From CALMAK01 sp964392265 (lineage in GTDB: Bacteria > Patescibacteriota > Saccharimonadia > Saccharimonadales > Saccharimonadaceae): 64,000 bases of DNA. The notes under the pieces were generated by a model that was not told the DNA's origin, made no database searches, and saw only the letters and a list, made by a program, of their open reading frames with translations. Shown piece after piece: positions 31,946 to 41,160 of this stretch. Location: NCBI GenBank assembly GCA_964392265.1, contig CAYMOS010000002.1, positions 186,001-250,000 on the forward strand, given 5' to 3'. A program made the position numbers and the translations under genes. Position 1 is the first letter of the stretch. Every line of letters starts with the position of its first letter.

Positions 31946-33361
31946 ATGCGCAACCCTTTTTCATTCCTGATCCGCGGTTTTGACCGCACCCCTGTTGAAA
32001 ATCTTGATAATGATTCGCTGGTTATCCAGAAGATTGACGCCGAGCTGACCGATAATATGCGGGCGCTTCGTCTCGTGGCGACGATGTGTGATCAAATGTT
32101 GTCGCGCGGTATGGCCGCCAGTGACGTGGTGTACCTAGGGTTGGGAGTGACCTCTACCTATTGTTCGCGCAAGGTGCATATCGATATTAGCCATACGATT
32201 CTGACGATTTCACAGGACCGCGGCATCGACCGCGAGCCGTTGACACTGGTACGCACCGTCGTCTCGCGGGGGTCGGATTATCACACGGTGCAATTACTTG
32301 AAGAATTGGCTCAAAGCGTTAGATTCGGCAAGACAGCACTGGATGATGCCGAGCATAAACTAGACGCGATCATTGCTCGTAAACCAATTTACCCCAGGTG
32401 GCTGATTCATATTGCTGGTGGTGGTATTAGTGCTGGTGTCGTCATGCTTTATACCCACAACCCGCTGATGTGGCTGATTGCCCTTGCGATGGGGACGGTT
32501 ATTAGCTTGGCGATTCAGCGCATGACAAGGATGGGGGTGCCGGCGTTTTACACGCAGGCGCTGTCGGGATTGATTATTATTTTGATCGCGGCGGTGACGT
32601 CGCTGCTTGCCATGGCGACCACTGTGCCATTCCTCTCTGACGTTAATGCCACCTTGGTGATTATTAGCGGTATTGTTATGTTGGTGGCAGGGATGATGAT
32701 TGCTTCGGCGTTTCAGGATGCACTCGACGAGTATTACGTGACGGCTATGGCGCGTTTGCTGAAAGTGATGATGATGACTGGCGGTATCGTCCTGGGAACT
32801 ACCGTTGGATTGTATCTAGCGACTCGTCTCGGGGTTCAGTTATCGGCAACCCCGGACCGTCTAACTCTGGCCGATATTAACTATCAGTATGCCGGAGCAG
32901 CGGTACTGGCAGCCTCATTTGCCCTCGGTAATTATGCCCGTCCGGTCGGCATCATCAGTGCTGGCGTTGTCGGATTCCTGTCGCTGTATGTCACACTGAT
33001 CATGGGTGGTGTTGGTGTTGGGGTGATTGGCGCCAGTGGGATTGCTGCTGTCTGTGTTGGGTTGGCAGCATCGGTGCTGTTCCGGGTGTTGAAGATTCCT
33101 ACTCTGGTGATTATGAGTGCGGGTATTATTCCTCTGGTACCAGGGTTGACGCTGTATAGTGCCCTGACCTACATTGCTCAATCGACACCTAATACGACCG
33201 AGTTTGATACAGGCGTCGCCTTGTTGCTGCGTGCCCTTCTAATTGCCATCGTAGTGGCTGCTGGGGTTACCTTTGGCAACCTGCTGGGTCGTCCTGCTCA
33301 GACCCGCCACGTTCGCCTGGCTAATCGCCTCCCCCACCGCAAATTAGGGCGGCACAAATAA
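31946..33361 (+). CDS. ThrE-type threonine/serine exporter family protein
   Basis: A 471-aa integral membrane protein of the ThrE family, which in Corynebacterium exports threonine and serine. An N-terminal soluble domain of about 140 residues contains a degenerate hydrolase-like region (MLSRGMAASDVVYLGLGVTSTYC) and is followed by about ten transmembrane helices in two sets of five (DUF1212 and DUF3815). The second half has GIIPLVPGLTLY, a typical signature. Both halves are fused in one chain. TATACT at 31932-31937 is eight bases before ATG 31946, making it leaderless; the frame extension to 31928 would start upstream of the -10 and is rejected. The real substrate is unknown. Confidence 0.88.
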   Translation: MRNPFSFLIRGFDRTPVENLDNDSLVIQKIDAELTDNMRALRLVATMCDQMLSRGMAASDVVYLGLGVTSTYCSRKVHIDISHTILTISQDRGIDREPLTLVRTVVSRGSDYHTVQLLEELAQSVRFGKTALDDAEHKLDAIIARKPIYPRWLIHIAGGGISAGVVMLYTHNPLMWLIALAMGTVISLAIQRMTRMGVPAFYTQALSGLIIILIAAVTSLLAMATTVPFLSDVNATLVIISGIVMLVAGMMIASAFQDALDEYYVTAMARLLKVMMMTGGIVLGTTVGLYLATRLGVQLSATPDRLTLADINYQYAGAAVLAASFALGNYARPVGIISAGVVGFLSLYVTLIMGGVGVGVIGASGIAAVCVGLAASVLFRVLKIPTLVIMSAGIIPLVPGLTLYSALTYIAQSTPNTTEFDTGVALLLRALLIAIVVAAGVTFGNLLGRPAQTRHVRLANRLPHRKLGRHK

Positions 33362-34816
33362 TTATTGGACGACGATCTTGACTACTGGTGAGTAGTCAAC
33401 GCAAGGTTCGTTTTCGGTACCGTTCGTATAGGCACAAACACGAACATAAAAGGTGCCACTGCCAATCTTTTCTTTACCAGGGATGGTGCCGGTCATTTCA
33501 TTGATGCCGCTAAAATACAGCGCGTAGGTTCCATTGCCATTGAAGGTCGGGTTGGTATTGGTCTGAGAAAAGACTAGTTTATACCCATGAACGGCCTTGC
33601 CAGTATAGCTCCAGCTGAATGTATTACCATTGACGCTAAGGTTCATGGTGCCACGCGTGATTTTTTGCTGTGCTGTCGAGTTGTTCTCTTTCTTCTTTTT
33701 CTCTTCGGCTGCTTTGGCTTGTTTTTCATTGGCAGCCTTTTCGGCAGCTTCTTTTTCAGCTTGGGCCTTACGTGTTTCGTCTTGCTTCTTTTCCTCGGCC
33801 TTTTCGGCAGCTTTCTGTTTGATGTCGGTCAGAACACCTAGTTTCTCTTTGAATTTGGTGTCTTTCTCATCCTGAGTAAGGTTCCATTCAAGGAATTTAC
33901 TCTCTGCCAGAACCTCGAGATTTAGGTCAGTTACCTTCCCCTCGATAGTGGCATCAGGGTTGAGGTGATAATACTGCTTGCCCTGATCAACGGTTTGTTT
34001 GCCAGCTTTGACGGCACTTTGATAGACCTGGACGCCATTTTCGCTGGCAGTCTTGATGGTCGCAAAGGCGGTACCCATGGCCTGATAGGTTGTCTTATCG
34101 ATTACGACCGAATATTTGCGGTCACTTGTGACGACGCGTGAATACACGGTACCAGCGGTCTGGGTAAGTTTGACGTCGTCGGCTGCTAGGCTGGTTAAGG
34201 TGAGCGTTGTTGCATTATCAAGGCGCGCGGCGCTGCCGTCGTCGAGGGTCAGAACAACACGTCCATCGACACCGGTGCGGACTATGTCACCCTCGCTGAG
34301 ATCGGTCTCGGCGGTAAGGGGGTGCCAGTGTGCATTGCCGGTGTTGGGTGCAGTCTGAGCATCTTTGGCTCGTTGGTATTCGGCGCTCCCGTCGACCACG
34401 GTGACGGCAATGCCGAGCTTTGGTTTGGTGGTCTGGGTTTGATTGTCCGATGAGGTACCTGTGGTGGCAACCTGGGTTTCGGTTGGGGTGTCACCTTTGA
34501 GGAAATACCATGCTGTAAACGCGATGGAAGGAACAAGGACGATGGCAGCGATTAAGATGGCTAATTTACGTTTGCCAAACGGTTTTTTGGGCGTGCCGAT
34601 AACAATAGGCGTGAGGGCCGATTGCTCGACAGGATCTGTGACTGACGATGCGGTGGTTGATGGCTCAGCCTCAACTTGTATCAACTCTGACTCTTCATCA
34701 TCCGTCAGAGAACTTGCCTGGTGAGGCTGGCTCTCTGCGATGTCGGTGGGCTGGATTGGCACTTCCTCTGGGGGAGAAGAGTCTGGCTGGTTTATCTGTG
34801 TGTTTTCATCGTTCAC
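33362..34816 (-). CDS. FecR-domain membrane protein with coiled coil
   Basis: A 484-aa bitopic protein beginning at GTG. The cytoplasmic part (1-82) is acidic and Ser/Pro/Glu-rich, followed by a transmembrane helix (about 85-107). The outer FecR-like beta domain (about 160-265) contains LSEGDIVRTGVDGRVVLTL and DGSAARLDNATTLTL. A Lys/Glu/Ala coiled coil follows (about 330-385), then a C-terminal beta-sandwich-like domain that ends in VRVCAYTNGTENEPCV with two cysteines. FecR domains sense or scaffold at the envelope; no sigma factor or receptor is next to it. Coiled coil plus beta domain suggests a surface-attached structural or adhesive role (inference). It shares its terminator region with the convergent ThrE-like gene. 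Confidence 0.82.
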   Translation of the reverse strand: MNDENTQINQPDSSPPEEVPIQPTDIAESQPHQASSLTDDEESELIQVEAEPSTTASSVTDPVEQSALTPIVIGTPKKPFGKRKLAILIAAIVLVPSIAFTAWYFLKGDTPTETQVATTGTSSDNQTQTTKPKLGIAVTVVDGSAEYQRAKDAQTAPNTGNAHWHPLTAETDLSEGDIVRTGVDGRVVLTLDDGSAARLDNATTLTLTSLAADDVKLTQTAGTVYSRVVTSDRKYSVVIDKTTYQAMGTAFATIKTASENGVQVYQSAVKAGKQTVDQGKQYYHLNPDATIEGKVTDLNLEVLAESKFLEWNLTQDEKDTKFKEKLGVLTDIKQKAAEKAEEKKQDETRKAQAEKEAAEKAANEKQAKAAEEKKKKENNSTAQQKITRGTMNLSVNGNTFSWSYTGKAVHGYKLVFSQTNTNPTFNGNGTYALYFSGINEMTGTIPGKEKIGSGTFYVRVCAYTNGTENEPCVDYSPVVKIVVQ

Positions 34817-34857
34817 GTTAGTGATTCCTGTTATGGTTATGAGACTATTGTAACATA

Positions 34858-34886
34858 TTGCTTTATATTTAATATTATGCTATAAT
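34858..34886 (+). promoter_or_regulatory. Sigma-70-type promoter of the 34948 gene
   Basis: TTGCTT (34858-34863), 17 bases, TATAAT (34881-34886), with a TG one base before the -10 (extended -10). A second TATAAT follows at 34887-34892. The leader to ATG is about 55 bases. Confidence 0.8.
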
Positions 34887-34947
34887 TATAATGGTTTGTA
34901 AGACATGACCAAAGGGTGTACCTACTAGTAGATCGGAGTTACCGGCG

Positions 34948-35463
34948 ATGATTGTCATCGACGTTCCCGCGCTTGCCCTCACCATCGTCACGTTGGCAGC
35001 CGCGCTGTATGTGGCCAAGCGTATCGAGGAGGTGGTCGTCACCCTCCGTCGTGGCTTGGTGAAGCGCCGCCTGAGGGAGATCAACGCACTGCACGACAAG
35101 GCCCTGGATGAGATCCACACGGATTTCGAGTTCTGGTGGACTACCGAACTCAGCCAGAAGGTCCGCGATGCGCTGCTGGCCGAGATCCCGCCCGAACATC
35201 TGATGATGATGGACGAAGGCGACAAGGAGCGCGTCATCGAGAGCGGTGTTTTGAACACTCATGGTGTGGCGCTACATCTGGCCGTACATGCCCGCATGGG
35301 CGACCGCCAGAAGGTGCTGATGGCTCGACTGCCCCGTGACGTACGAGAGCAGGTCGAGGCATTCAATGTGGAGCATGAGGCCTCTCTGGAGGCGGACCGC
35401 CACATCTTCCTGTGGATCGGGTTCGACCTTCAGGAGTTCGAGAGATTTTTCTCGGCCTCCTGA
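34948..35463 (+). CDS. GC-rich orphan protein with N-terminal membrane helix
   Basis: A 171-aa protein. An N-terminal hydrophobic helix (about 4-24) is followed by a long, charged helical region (RIEEVVVTLRRGLVKRRLRE) and a helical domain with FEFWWTTELSQKVRDALLAEI. No family is recognised. Codons end almost always in G or C, in sharp contrast to the FecR gene upstream and yaaA downstream. The gene has its own strong promoter, a leader of about 55 bases with a GGAG (34935-34938), and GC hairpins after the stop. It is a self-contained cassette of the GC-rich class. Confidence 0.7.
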   Translation: MIVIDVPALALTIVTLAAALYVAKRIEEVVVTLRRGLVKRRLREINALHDKALDEIHTDFEFWWTTELSQKVRDALLAEIPPEHLMMMDEGDKERVIESGVLNTHGVALHLAVHARMGDRQKVLMARLPRDVREQVEAFNVEHEASLEADRHIFLWIGFDLQEFERFFSAS

Positions 35464-35471
35464 GCTCAGGA

Positions 35472-35495
35472 GGGGGTGGGGTATACCCCACCCCC
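35472..35495 (+). terminator. GC palindrome after the 34948 gene
   Basis: GGGGGTGGGG-TATA-CCCCACCCCC forms a perfect 10-bp stem with a 4-base loop, eight bases after the stop codon. There is no T-run, so it may protect the 3' end rather than end transcription alone. Confidence 0.65.
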
Positions 35496-35532
35496 AACGA
35501 GCCCTTAAAAGGAAATGTCACTGTCAGACTTG

Positions 35533-35567
35533 CCCACGCTGAAAGATGCGTGGGCATCTTTCATGTT
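35533..35567 (+). terminator. Two mutually exclusive hairpins
   Basis: CCCACGC/GCGTGGG (35533-35539/35548-35554) and GAAAGATGC/GCATCTTTC (35541-35549/35554-35562) share bases, so only one can form at a time. The second is followed by ATGTTT and is the likelier terminator for the convergent pair. Confidence 0.55.
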
Positions 35568-35573
35568 TAGGGG

Positions 35574-36104
35574 TTATTCGACCAGGATTTTCAGGGCAAT
35601 CACCCCAACACCAAGGGCTAATTGTAGAAAGCTATAGAGCAAAATCTTCATCCAGCTATCTGACGATTGCCGGCCCGAAAACAATGAGAACAAAAAGAGT
35701 GACATTACCAGAGAGATGATGCCAAGTAACAGTGCCATCTTGAGGCCAATCAGACCAGTAAATGAAAAGAGGATAAAGAATATTGGTGCCCCGGCGGGTG
35801 TTAGCAGACCGCGTGCTGATTCGGATGCTTCCCATGACTTTTCGTTCGCCTCTCCTTCGCTATGGACAATGTGATAAGACATGCGGGCAGCAATCATGGT
35901 GGCGAGCCACAGTGCGACAACGGTGCCAAATATAATACCGATCGTGCCCCACGAGCTATGCTCGTCTGAGTGGCTCCACAAGGTCACCATGACAGCCAGC
36001 AAGGTGATAGTTGCATAGATCCTCTCTCGGAGTACCTCGGCAAACTGATTGCGCTGCTGGGCAGTGTAGTGTTGTGGATGGCGATGTTTGGCGAGTTTGT
36101 TCAT
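35574..36104 (-). CDS. Uncharacterised four-helix membrane protein
   Basis: A 176-aa protein with four predicted transmembrane helices: about 33-48, 53-75, 107-130 and 133-175 in two close segments. A His/Gln-rich N-terminus (KHRHPQHYTAQQRNQF) and a charged loop between helices 2 and 3 (HSEGEANEKSWEASES) are notable. I do not recognise a family. TACACT (complement of 36112-36117) is seven bases before ATG 36104, so this start is preferred to the longer frame from 36173, which would overlap the divergent yaaA. The last base of the gene lies close to the hairpins of the GC-rich gene. Confidence 0.65.
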   Translation of the reverse strand: MNKLAKHRHPQHYTAQQRNQFAEVLRERIYATITLLAVMVTLWSHSDEHSSWGTIGIIFGTVVALWLATMIAARMSYHIVHSEGEANEKSWEASESARGLLTPAGAPIFFILFSFTGLIGLKMALLLGIISLVMSLFLFSLFSGRQSSDSWMKILLYSFLQLALGVGVIALKILVE

Positions 36105-36149
36105 TGTATCCAGTGTAACACTCGGATGTAACCCCTGTATACTGGTAGT

Positions 36150-36935
36150 ATGACGATGCAAATCCTCCTCCACTCATCCAAGACCATGCGGATTCCTGCT
36201 GTGCGACAGGCGCCCCTTGGCGTCCCTCACCTATTGGCAAAGGCAGAAGAATTGGCGGCTACGTGGCGATACACATCCACGAAAGATATTGGAACCCTCA
36301 TGAAGGTATCAGATAAAAAAGCCGCCGAAGTGGCGGAACTGTACGATGCATGGTCGGCTGTTGATGATGTGCAGGTGCCGGCAATCGATGCCTTCATCGG
36401 CGATATCTATAGTGGCCTGCAGGTGCAATTTTGGTCCGAGGAGGACCGTCTGTACGCACACCAGCATTTGCTGATCTTGTCAGGATTATATGGCGGGCTG
36501 CGGGCTTGTGACGGTGTGCTGCCTTACCGGCTAGAAATGGGATATAAGTTGCCGGATGGCCGCACGATGTATCAATTCTGGGGTGATGATATTGCCTCGC
36601 TGCTACCTGATGACACGACAAGCATCGTTAATCTTTCGGCGGTCGAATACGCCAAGGCCCTGCTACCCTCTACTGACGTATCGGTGGTGACGCCAAAGTT
36701 TCTAACCATCAGCCCTAAAACAGGCGAACCGACGTTTGTCACGGTCCATACCAAGATTGCGCGTGGCGCCTTCGCCCGCTGGCTGATTCAGAATCGTATT
36801 GAAGATATTTCAAGGCTCGCTGAATTTTCGGATCTTGGCTATCGCTACGATCCAACCACCAGTACACCAGAGCAGCCAGTATTTGCATGTGAGGAGTTTG
36901 GCGGAATTGGGATGAGTGTGCGGTTGACGCAGTAA
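36150..36935 (+). CDS. yaaA: YaaA family peroxide-stress protein
   Basis: A 261-aa member of the DUF328/YaaA family, which in E. coli lowers free iron during hydrogen peroxide stress and has a DNA-binding fold. Family features seen are LLHSSKTMR near the start (pattern L-x-S-P-A-K), LSGLYGGLRACDGVLPYRLEMG in the middle (the family's most conserved stretch, here quoted in parts), MYQFWGDDI, and VNLSAVEYAKAL. TATACT at 36138-36143 is six bases before ATG 36150; a second ATG at 36156 is also possible. Single-gene unit. Confidence 0.92.
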   Translation: MTMQILLHSSKTMRIPAVRQAPLGVPHLLAKAEELAATWRYTSTKDIGTLMKVSDKKAAEVAELYDAWSAVDDVQVPAIDAFIGDIYSGLQVQFWSEEDRLYAHQHLLILSGLYGGLRACDGVLPYRLEMGYKLPDGRTMYQFWGDDIASLLPDDTTSIVNLSAVEYAKALLPSTDVSVVTPKFLTISPKTGEPTFVTVHTKIARGAFARWLIQNRIEDISRLAEFSDLGYRYDPTTSTPEQPVFACEEFGGIGMSVRLTQ

Positions 36936-36939
36936 AAAA

Positions 36940-37032
36940 CTACTGCCCGTTGATTGTTGGCAAAATTACTGTCACAATCTCGTCGTCGGTGAGGGGTGGG
37001 TTCTTTGGTGGGGATTTTTTGGGTTTGGGCAT
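36940..37032 (-). CDS. Possible 30-aa peptide downstream of res
   Basis: Eight bases after the res stop codon an ATG opens a 30-codon frame. The product has a Lys/Pro-rich first half (MPKPKKSPPKNPP) and an acidic then hydrophobic second half (LTDDEIVTVILPTI). AAAGGG lies about 14 bases upstream. Its position at the end of the restriction operon makes co-transcription likely. No family is recognised and coding status is uncertain. Confidence 0.35.
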   Translation of the reverse strand: MPKPKKSPPKNPPLTDDEIVTVILPTINGQ

Positions 37033-37040
37033 CCTGTCTG

Positions 37041-40000
37041 CTACCCTTTCACTACTGCCATCAGGTCGGTATATGAACTGACTGCGCTGTATTTTACAGT
37101 ATCGTTGCTAATTTTCTCGAAGTGGCGGCGGGCACATTCGATCTTCGCTCGCTCAACCTCGCGCAGCTGGATGTCGCTCGTGTCGCCCTTAGTTTCAGCT
37201 ACAAAATAGATGTGCTTGACACTGCCCTCCTTGAAGGTGATTGCCCAGTCGGGATTGTACTTGCCCATCGGGGTGTTAATGTAGAATCCGCTCGGCAACT
37301 TAACGTACAGCTCAATACTCTCGGCAATGTCCATTTCAGTTGCCAGCTCTTTTTCAATACTTGAGTCATAGCGCACCTTGTCGAACAGGTGCTTTTTAGC
37401 ATCGATAACATTTTTTCCGTACTCACCAGTAATTGTCGGATCAACAAATATCTCCTCGGCATTCCATGTTTCATCAAGCGTGTCGTAGGTAATATGCTCA
37501 ATAATCGTACTGGCTTTTTGCTCGTCAATCAGCTTAACCGCCTCGCGGATGAACTCCTCTGGGTTAGCCGCAAATAGGTTGAATACCGTTGGCTCGATTT
37601 TTGAGAGAATCTCTGCCACGGTTCGACGTGTTAAGCGCGTGACGGTCGCAACCTCACCCACAAGGTCATAAGTAACACCCTTCGATGCGATCTCTTCTAG
37701 TACCACTTCGCTTCCGACCAGCTTCTTCATCTCGGGGCTGTCATCTTGCTTGGTAGATTTCAAATAGCCTTCGGTAATAACAATCGTCGTCTTAGACACA
37801 CGAAGCTTGGTGTTAAGCGCGTTAACGCACGATTTTACCAGCTTTGATTCATCAAACTGTACGGTATAATAGGTCTTAGTATTGATGCGACCCCACAATT
37901 CCTTAAACTCTTTACTGGCAAACTTTTCCTGATCAAGATTAAGTGTCGCCTTGGCTCGCGCATTCGACACCATCGGATTCTTCTTAGGATCATAGATCGA
38001 TTCGATCAGCTGCAGTGCGTTTTCGGCGTGCGACGCGAGCTCTGGCGATACGGCAGCCAAAACCTCGCCAATCTTTTCGGTGCGTAGTTCTGGCGGCATT
38101 GCATGAAACTCATCTGTCGGTTGCCCGTCAGCAACCAACCCGGCATCTTCAAGGCGCACAAATAGTCGCGCCGCAGCTCGCCCATCGATCTCTACCTCGC
38201 TACCGTCGTCGGCTGTCCATACCTGCCCTTCGAACAGCTCTTCGGTAATCTCTTTTGGACGATTCTTTATCACCTCATAGAACTCGTCCTGTAAAGCTTT
38301 GGCAAATTCTTCATAGCTTTCGTTGGCGATCACGGTCAGCGCGTTGACCTCGTGCACACCATGCGTACCCAGCACTTCGGCATCCATACGTTCACCGTCG
38401 CGGTTAACACTCAGGCGCAGTCCACGACCAATCTCTTGGCGCTTTTTAATCTCTCCACTACTGGTGCGTAGTGTACAAATCTGGAATACATTTGGATTAT
38501 CCCAACCTTCACGCAGTGCCGAGTGGCTAAAGATAAATCGCACCGGCTCTTCATTACTCAGCAGGCGCTCTTTATTCTTCATGATGAGGTCGTACGCACC
38601 AACATCACTTGACTCGCTCTCGCCACGCTTGATTTCGCTATCAACAGCCCTGCCCTTTTTGTCGACCGAGAAATACCCAGCATGTATACGATGCCGTTCG
38701 TCACGCTCTAGGAACGTGCGATAGTCCTCATCCTCGCCAAATGGCAACTGTTCAAAGAATCGGTCAATCGCCTGTGTATACTCTTCTTCGAATATCTTGG
38801 CATATACACCCTTTTGGTCTTCGGTCTCGTAGTCTTTATACTTCGCCACTTCGTCGATGAAGAACAGCGACAACACTTTGACGCCTTTTTTGTACAGCTC
38901 ACGCTCTTTTTCCAGGTGACTAGCAATCGTCTCGCGAATCTGAATCCGACGGATATCGTCGGCACTGCTATCGCCGACTACCTCGCCGGCAGCGAGTCGC
39001 AGTCCACCTGTAAACTCCACATAGCCATCGCGTGCGTCGATACGAGATATCGTATAGCCGTCACGATATGCCTCGATTTCACCGGAATGATGATAGATAT
39101 TATCGCCGTGCGCAAATGTCTTAGTTTGCTTGCGAATACTTTTACCTGTTGCAGAGTTGTATTCAAACACCACCGTCGCACTTGGGCTTTTGTTTGGATA
39201 TACGTTAATGCGCTGCAGATACAAATAACCATTAGTGGCGGTAGTGCCGCGCACGCTGATACCCTTGACGGTAATTTTCTTGACCAGCTGTCGTTGGTAC
39301 GCATCGACGGCGTCCAGCCGATACACCATATTAAAGTTTTCGCGGTGTGTGGCCGAGTAGTTGATATAGAACAGCGGATTAAACTTACCGATGCTATCGC
39401 GCGTTACGTTCTTTTTGCCGGTCTCGCCGATAACACTTTGTGGCTCGTCGATCATGACAATCGGGTTGACGCTGGCAATCACATCGATCGGCTTGCGGCT
39501 ACGAAAGCTATCGAGCTTCATGTAAATACGTCGCGCATCCTTGCCACTGGCATTAAAGGCCTGCGTATTCACGATCATCACGTTGATACCCGGGTCTTCG
39601 GCAAAGTTGTCTAGTTCGTTAAGTCTGGTCGAATTGTATATAAACGCACGACACGCTTTGCCGTATTCCTCACGGAAGTGGTCGGCCGTAATCTGGAAAG
39701 ACTTCGCGACACCCTCGCGAATCGCCACGCTCGGCACAACAATAATGAACTTACTCCAACCATACCGAGCATTTAGTTCGTACATCGTTTTGATGTACGT
39801 ATACGTCTTGCCTGTACCAGTCTCCATCTCTACGGTGAATACTGGTCGCTGGACCGTCTCTTTGCGGCCATCGTCCCACTCTACCTTACTGGTCATGGTC
39901 TCGAGCTTATTGCCGGCCACAATGCCATGCTGTTTTTGTACAGTGCGTAGATTTTTTAGAATGTCTTCTTGACGCAACCGAACCTCAGAGTTGCCCCAAC

Positions 40001-40142
40001 CACTGTCGAAGGTGCTAGCCTGCTTACTATCACCTTGGTCAATGAGAAACTTACGCGACGTGCTCGGCTGCCCCATAAACACATCGCAAACAGCATTCGT
40101 GGCGTCTTCTTGGAACTTTTGATGCTTAAAACGTAATTTCAT
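37041..40142 (-). CDS. Type III restriction enzyme, Res subunit
   Basis: The DNA-cleaving, ATP-dependent subunit of a type III restriction-modification system. The 1033-aa protein has a P-loop ETGTGKTYTYIK (residues 107-118), the DEAD-like box MIDEPQSV, SF2 helicase motifs in the middle (SHSALREGWDNPNVFQI; QEIGRGLRL), and a C-terminal PD-(D/E)xK nuclease: NPDWAI followed by FVAETKGD, with Asp, Glu and Lys in place. It should cut near unmethylated sites when two Mod-bound sites meet. Its ATG overlaps the stop of rhuM by four bases, so mod, rhuM and res form one transcript. Confidence 0.93.
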   Translation of the reverse strand: MKLRFKHQKFQEDATNAVCDVFMGQPSTSRKFLIDQGDSKQASTFDSGWGNSEVRLRQEDILKNLRTVQKQHGIVAGNKLETMTSKVEWDDGRKETVQRPVFTVEMETGTGKTYTYIKTMYELNARYGWSKFIIVVPSVAIREGVAKSFQITADHFREEYGKACRAFIYNSTRLNELDNFAEDPGINVMIVNTQAFNASGKDARRIYMKLDSFRSRKPIDVIASVNPIVMIDEPQSVIGETGKKNVTRDSIGKFNPLFYINYSATHRENFNMVYRLDAVDAYQRQLVKKITVKGISVRGTTATNGYLYLQRINVYPNKSPSATVVFEYNSATGKSIRKQTKTFAHGDNIYHHSGEIEAYRDGYTISRIDARDGYVEFTGGLRLAAGEVVGDSSADDIRRIQIRETIASHLEKERELYKKGVKVLSLFFIDEVAKYKDYETEDQKGVYAKIFEEEYTQAIDRFFEQLPFGEDEDYRTFLERDERHRIHAGYFSVDKKGRAVDSEIKRGESESSDVGAYDLIMKNKERLLSNEEPVRFIFSHSALREGWDNPNVFQICTLRTSSGEIKKRQEIGRGLRLSVNRDGERMDAEVLGTHGVHEVNALTVIANESYEEFAKALQDEFYEVIKNRPKEITEELFEGQVWTADDGSEVEIDGRAAARLFVRLEDAGLVADGQPTDEFHAMPPELRTEKIGEVLAAVSPELASHAENALQLIESIYDPKKNPMVSNARAKATLNLDQEKFASKEFKELWGRINTKTYYTVQFDESKLVKSCVNALNTKLRVSKTTIVITEGYLKSTKQDDSPEMKKLVGSEVVLEEIASKGVTYDLVGEVATVTRLTRRTVAEILSKIEPTVFNLFAANPEEFIREAVKLIDEQKASTIIEHITYDTLDETWNAEEIFVDPTITGEYGKNVIDAKKHLFDKVRYDSSIEKELATEMDIAESIELYVKLPSGFYINTPMGKYNPDWAITFKEGSVKHIYFVAETKGDTSDIQLREVERAKIECARRHFEKISNDTVKYSAVSSYTDLMAVVKG

Positions 40143-41158
40143 TCCTTGGACCCCTCAAGTTTTTTGGCTACCTTCTCAAAGTCGCCAATATATTCTTTGT
40201 CCTGCCGCACACGAAATACCTCATATTCTTTCAATGCCTTTTCGTCAGCCTGTTTTTTTGTTATTTTGCCAGCATTTTGAAGTTTCGGATATTCATTAAG
40301 GTCCAGATACCCGTCCATAATCTCTATCCATTTTGCCATAGTTGTTGGCACGCCTCGACGAGCACGAGCCTCTGCAATATCTAGAAATGCAGATACAGCA
40401 AATTGTAGCTGTTCTAATTCTGGTTTTTCGAGATAATTCTTTGCCACCGTCACATCAGTGCGCAATATTTTGCCATCAGGCGCATGCTTCCATGTTTGCA
40501 GACCCATGTTGTCTTTCTTTTCATCTGCACGCGAATGTATGATTCCAGCAGCCGTATCACCAGCCACAGCATAGTGCAGCTTGTTCTGAATGAAAGCAAA
40601 AAACTCTTTTACTATCGCACTTGTTTTATCGTAGTCGCTTGCCAGAGCAAACAAATCCGTCACCTTTAGATAGATACGACGCTCGCTGAGGCGAATCTCA
40701 CGGATCCGCTCGAGCAACTCGTCGAAGTAATCTTTCCCAAAGTGGACGCCATTCTTGAGACGCTCGTCATCCATCGCAAAACCTTTTACCATGTACTCAC
40801 GCAGCACAGTTGTAGCCCATTTACGGAAGGCTGTTGCCTCATGTGAGTTCACTCGATAACCTACAGAGATAATAACGTCTAAACTATAGTAAGACACTGG
40901 TTTGTCTGAATTTGCAATTTGCATTTTTTGCACATTGCTTTTTTCTACAAGCTCACCGCTCTCAAACACATTGGCGATATGACGGCTTATTACAGATACA
41001 TCGACACTGAATGCCTCTGCCATACGTTTTTGCGTCAGCCAAACAGTTTCATCTGCATACAATACTTCTATTCGAGGTGACCCGTCTGGACCCGTATAAA
41101 ATAGAAAATCTGCTTGACTCTCTGGATTCAGTGCCTGATCGATATCCTTATCGCTCAT
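40139..41158 (-). CDS. RhuM family protein
   Basis: A 339-aa RhuM-type protein (a family named after a Salmonella pathogenicity-island gene). Features are an N-terminal DNA-binding region with TQKRMAEAFSVDVSVISRHIANVF, a Fic/DOC-like middle with SYYSLDVIISVGYRVNSHEATAFRKWAT (quoted in parts in the family), and a helical C-terminal half. RhuM genes often sit inside restriction-modification operons, but their action is not known. Here it is exactly between mod and res, coupled to both (two bases after mod, overlapping res), which suggests it acts with the type III enzyme. Confidence 0.9.
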   Translation of the reverse strand: MSDKDIDQALNPESQADFLFYTGPDGSPRIEVLYADETVWLTQKRMAEAFSVDVSVISRHIANVFESGELVEKSNVQKMQIANSDKPVSYYSLDVIISVGYRVNSHEATAFRKWATTVLREYMVKGFAMDDERLKNGVHFGKDYFDELLERIREIRLSERRIYLKVTDLFALASDYDKTSAIVKEFFAFIQNKLHYAVAGDTAAGIIHSRADEKKDNMGLQTWKHAPDGKILRTDVTVAKNYLEKPELEQLQFAVSAFLDIAEARARRGVPTTMAKWIEIMDGYLDLNEYPKLQNAGKITKKQADEKALKEYEVFRVRQDKEYIGDFEKVAKKLEGSKE

Positions 41159-41160
41159 CC

